Source: Syntrophaceae bacterium
Lineage (GTDB): Bacteria > Desulfobacterota > Syntrophia > Syntrophales > Smithellaceae
Assembly (NCBI GenBank): GCA_003506745.1
Contig: DNYQ01000198.1
Location: forward strand, 1-9,229
DNA length: 9,229 nucleotides
Reading direction: 5' to 3'
In this document: one piece after another, positions 7,568 through 9,229 of the stretch
Numbering within the stretch: position 1 is the stretch's first letter
Layout: every line of letters begins with the position of its first letter
Made by a program: the position numbers and the translations under genes
The notes under the pieces: generated by a model
The model's database searches: none
Seen by the model: the letters and a program-made list of their open reading frames with translations, nothing else
Told to the model about the DNA's origin: nothing

Positions 7568-8425
7568 ATGAGCTACATAAATGACGCTCTGAATAAAGTC
7601 CAGAAGGAAAAGGAGTCATCCTGCGCGCCTTACGAAAGCAGCGTTGCGTTGGAGGACAAGAAACCCGATAAAAGACGGAAGTGGTTTTCGGTAATCGGCC
7701 TCGCAATCGTTTTTTTCTATGCCGCCGGAATGCTTGTTTGGTTGTATTGGCCGGATGTCCGTAAGGCAGGTTCGGCTGTAACGCCTGTTCAAAGTCCGGG
7801 CATCGCAACGGTTCCGTCCATAAAGGGCTTGCCCGCCGCAGAGGTTCCTGAAACGGCGACGCCTCAGCCCCTGACGCCGGCTGACGTTGCCGCTCCGCCG
7901 CCTGCGATAGTTGAAAAGAAGCCTGCAGCGGATAAAACGTTAGCCGTGGAGAGGAAGGAAAAAAAGCAAAACGTGGTCATCCCGGCGGGAGAAGTGAAAC
8001 AGGACGCGTCGCCAATGCCTGCCCGGAAAGACACAACCGCCCTTTATGCGCAGGCCTTACGGAGACAAAGCAAAGGGGAGTTGGAAGAAGCTAAAGTCCT
8101 TTATAGAAAAGTCATCAAAGCAGATCCGCGTCATGTGTCCGCCTTGAACAATTTAGGTGTGATTTTCATGAACCAGAAAATGTATGAAAAGGCCGTTGCA
8201 AGTTTTAATGAAGCGCTTCATATCCGACACAATTATGTTGACGCGCACTATAATCTGGCCTGTCTTTACGCGCAAAAAAATGATACAAAACAAAGCCTAT
8301 TTTACCTGAAAAACGCGATGGTTCTTAATCCGGTGGTCAGGCAATGGGCGGCCCGGGATGACGATTTAAGAAACCTTGCCGATCTGCCCGAGTTCAACAA
8401 AATCATGCAGATGCGGAAAAAATGA
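7568..8425 (+). CDS. Membrane-anchored TPR protein, GspB/MshN-like
   Basis: 285-residue bitopic protein. The N-terminus MSYINDALNKVQKEKE closely resembles the MSYILDAL.KAE.ER cytoplasmic signature of GspB/ExeB. A transmembrane helix follows (about 39-61), then a Pro/Ala/Lys-rich linker (about 68-155) and three tetratricopeptide repeats (about 155-188, 191-224, 225-254) with the usual A.NNLG and A...Y.NAL-type spacing. It ends in a DDDLRNLADLPEFNKIM tail common behind TPR blocks. Classical GspB has no TPRs, while MshN of MSHA systems has a TM plus TPRs, so the protein looks intermediate. It probably pairs with the ATPase encoded 33 bases upstream and reaches into the periplasm to help GspD, encoded one base downstream. 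GGGAG (7561-7565) lies unusually close to ATG 7568, but the conserved N-terminus supports that start. Confidence 0.82.
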   Translation: MSYINDALNKVQKEKESSCAPYESSVALEDKKPDKRRKWFSVIGLAIVFFYAAGMLVWLYWPDVRKAGSAVTPVQSPGIATVPSIKGLPAAEVPETATPQPLTPADVAAPPPAIVEKKPAADKTLAVERKEKKQNVVIPAGEVKQDASPMPARKDTTALYAQALRRQSKGELEEAKVLYRKVIKADPRHVSALNNLGVIFMNQKMYEKAVASFNEALHIRHNYVDAHYNLACLYAQKNDTKQSLFYLKNAMVLNPVVRQWAARDDDLRNLADLPEFNKIMQMRKK

Positions 8426-8426
8426 A

Positions 8427-9229
8427 ATGGCATTCATGAAAAACCACAATGGACTATGGATAATATACATCGCGGCGGCGGTATTTTTAATGATGGGCGG
8501 GACTATGCCCGGATTTGCCGCGCGGATAGATGATGGTAAGCCTGCCCAACCGTTATCAACCATGACGTCGCCTGCAACGCCGGCCCCGGCCAAGGGAAAG
8601 TCTCCCTCTGTGAATCAAGACAGGATGGGAACTGTTGCGCAACCGTCTGCCCCCGTTATACCCGAGACACCTCCGTCCGTTTCCGAAGCTTCGCAGGCGC
8701 CCCTGCAGGCCAAAACCGAAACCGCGCCATCAACAACGGCTGCCGGACAGGAAACCATTTTACGCAAAGCGGATGATAAGGCATTACCGAGAAAGACGGC
8801 CAAAGAGCCTGCCGTTAGAAAGACCGCCGATAAATACGTCACGCTGGATTTCGATAACGTAAATATAGAAGTATTTGTGAAATTCGTCAGCGAACTGACC
8901 GGCAGGAATTTTATCATCGACGAAAAAGTCAGGGGTAAGGTCACGATCTTTTCGCCCAGGAAAATTCCACTGCGTGACGTTTATAAAGTATTTCTGTCGG
9001 TTCTGGAAATCAACGGCTTTGCCACGGTTCCGGTGGGCGACATGATCAAGATTGTTCCTTCGGTTGTCGCGCGCGAAAAGAGCGTGGAAACAAGGGTTAA
9101 AAAGGATAGTTCCGATCCGGATGACCGGATGGTCACCCAGATCGTCGTGCTGGAGCGGGCCAACCCCGACGAAGTCAAACGTGTACTGGATCCGATTATT
9201 TCCAAATCCAGTTCGGTGCTGTCCTATCC
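8427..9229 (+). CDS. gspD: GspD, type II secretin, 5' part (runs off the window)
   Basis: Partial gene with 267 residues visible. A Sec signal peptide is present: a polar N-terminus, the core LWIIYIAAAVFLMMGG (10-25), and likely cleavage after GFA at 31. About 105 residues rich in Pro, Ala, Thr, Ser and, towards the end, Lys and Arg follow. N0 then starts at VTLDFDNVNIEVF (138) and continues through ELTGRNFIIDEKV, KVTIFSP and MIKIVPS (to about 212). N1 starts near MVTQIVVLERANPDEV (235). The secretin core lies beyond the window end. GspD forms the outer-membrane channel, and N0 is the GspC contact. ATG 8436 is an alternative start that would shorten the signal peptide by three residues. The gene begins one base after the TPR gene stop. 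The N0 identity is very secure; the long linker is unusual. Confidence 0.94.
   Translation, partial: MAFMKNHNGLWIIYIAAAVFLMMGGTMPGFAARIDDGKPAQPLSTMTSPATPAPAKGKSPSVNQDRMGTVAQPSAPVIPETPPSVSEASQAPLQAKTETAPSTTAAGQETILRKADDKALPRKTAKEPAVRKTADKYVTLDFDNVNIEVFVKFVSELTGRNFIIDEKVRGKVTIFSPRKIPLRDVYKVFLSVLEINGFATVPVGDMIKIVPSVVAREKSVETRVKKDSSDPDDRMVTQIVVLERANPDEVKRVLDPIISKSSSVLSY

Noticed and set aside
7551..7579. Promoter-like pair TTGACC, 17-base spacer, TACATA
   Set aside because: It spans the start codon of the TPR gene, so a transcript would begin inside the coding region and lack the start. The -10-like bases encode the conserved N-terminal Ser-Tyr-Ile, which explains them.
8635..8862. 75-codon + strand frame rich in Pro and Arg overlapping the GspD linker
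   Set aside because: It is the shifted reading of low-complexity, Pro/Ala/Lys-coding DNA. The GspD frame is continuous from signal peptide to N0, so no frameshift or extra gene is needed.

Overview
The window is a single-direction stretch of a type II secretion system (T2SS, general secretion pathway) operon. All twelve genes lie on the + strand, and the operon runs off both ends. In order they are the 3' end of gspG, then gspH, gspI, gspJ, gspK, gspL, gspM, gspN, gspC, a GspA/ExeA-type AAA+ ATPase, a GspB/MshN-like membrane TPR protein, and the 5' part of the secretin gene gspD. No RNA gene, mobile element, CRISPR array, long repeat, convincing internal promoter or terminator was seen. There is no non-coding stretch longer than about 33 bases.

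The organism is most likely a Gram-negative deltaproteobacterium in the broad sense (Desulfobacterota; a Syntrophus-like lineage would fit). This is an inference from four traits: a GspL built like PilM, a short AsmA-like GspN, a small ATPase plus TPR partner inside the operon, and intermediate G+C. None of these proves a genus.

Layout. Bases 1-2783 encode the pseudopilins: major pseudopilin GspG (C-terminal 81 residues only), then the minor pseudopilins H, I, J and K, each with a prepilin-type N-terminus. Bases 2783-4866 encode the inner-membrane platform proteins GspL and GspM. Bases 4872-6632 encode GspN and GspC; GspC links the platform to the secretin through its HR and PDZ domains. Bases 6662-8425 encode the ATPase and TPR pair. 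Bases 8427-9229 encode the signal peptide, a long low-complexity linker, the N0 domain and the start of N1 of secretin GspD. G through M are packed with overlaps of 1 to 8 bases or an intergenic gap of 10 bases, which implies translational coupling. From N onward the gaps are 5, 21, 29, 33 and 1 bases.

How they work together: GspG polymerises into the pseudopilus, tipped by the H-I-J-K complex. GspL, GspM and GspC, with GspE and GspF presumably encoded outside the window, form the motor platform. GspC contacts GspD, the outer-membrane channel. The ATPase and TPR proteins sit between gspC and gspD and probably help assemble or position the secretin across the cell wall. The less ordinary points are the ATPase/TPR pair, which resembles MshM/MshN of MSHA pili more than full-length ExeA/ExeB; a GspL that appears to keep an actin-like nucleotide-binding site; and about 105 extra disordered residues before the N0 domain of GspD. 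The rest is a conventional secretion operon, and I found no clearly undescribed system.
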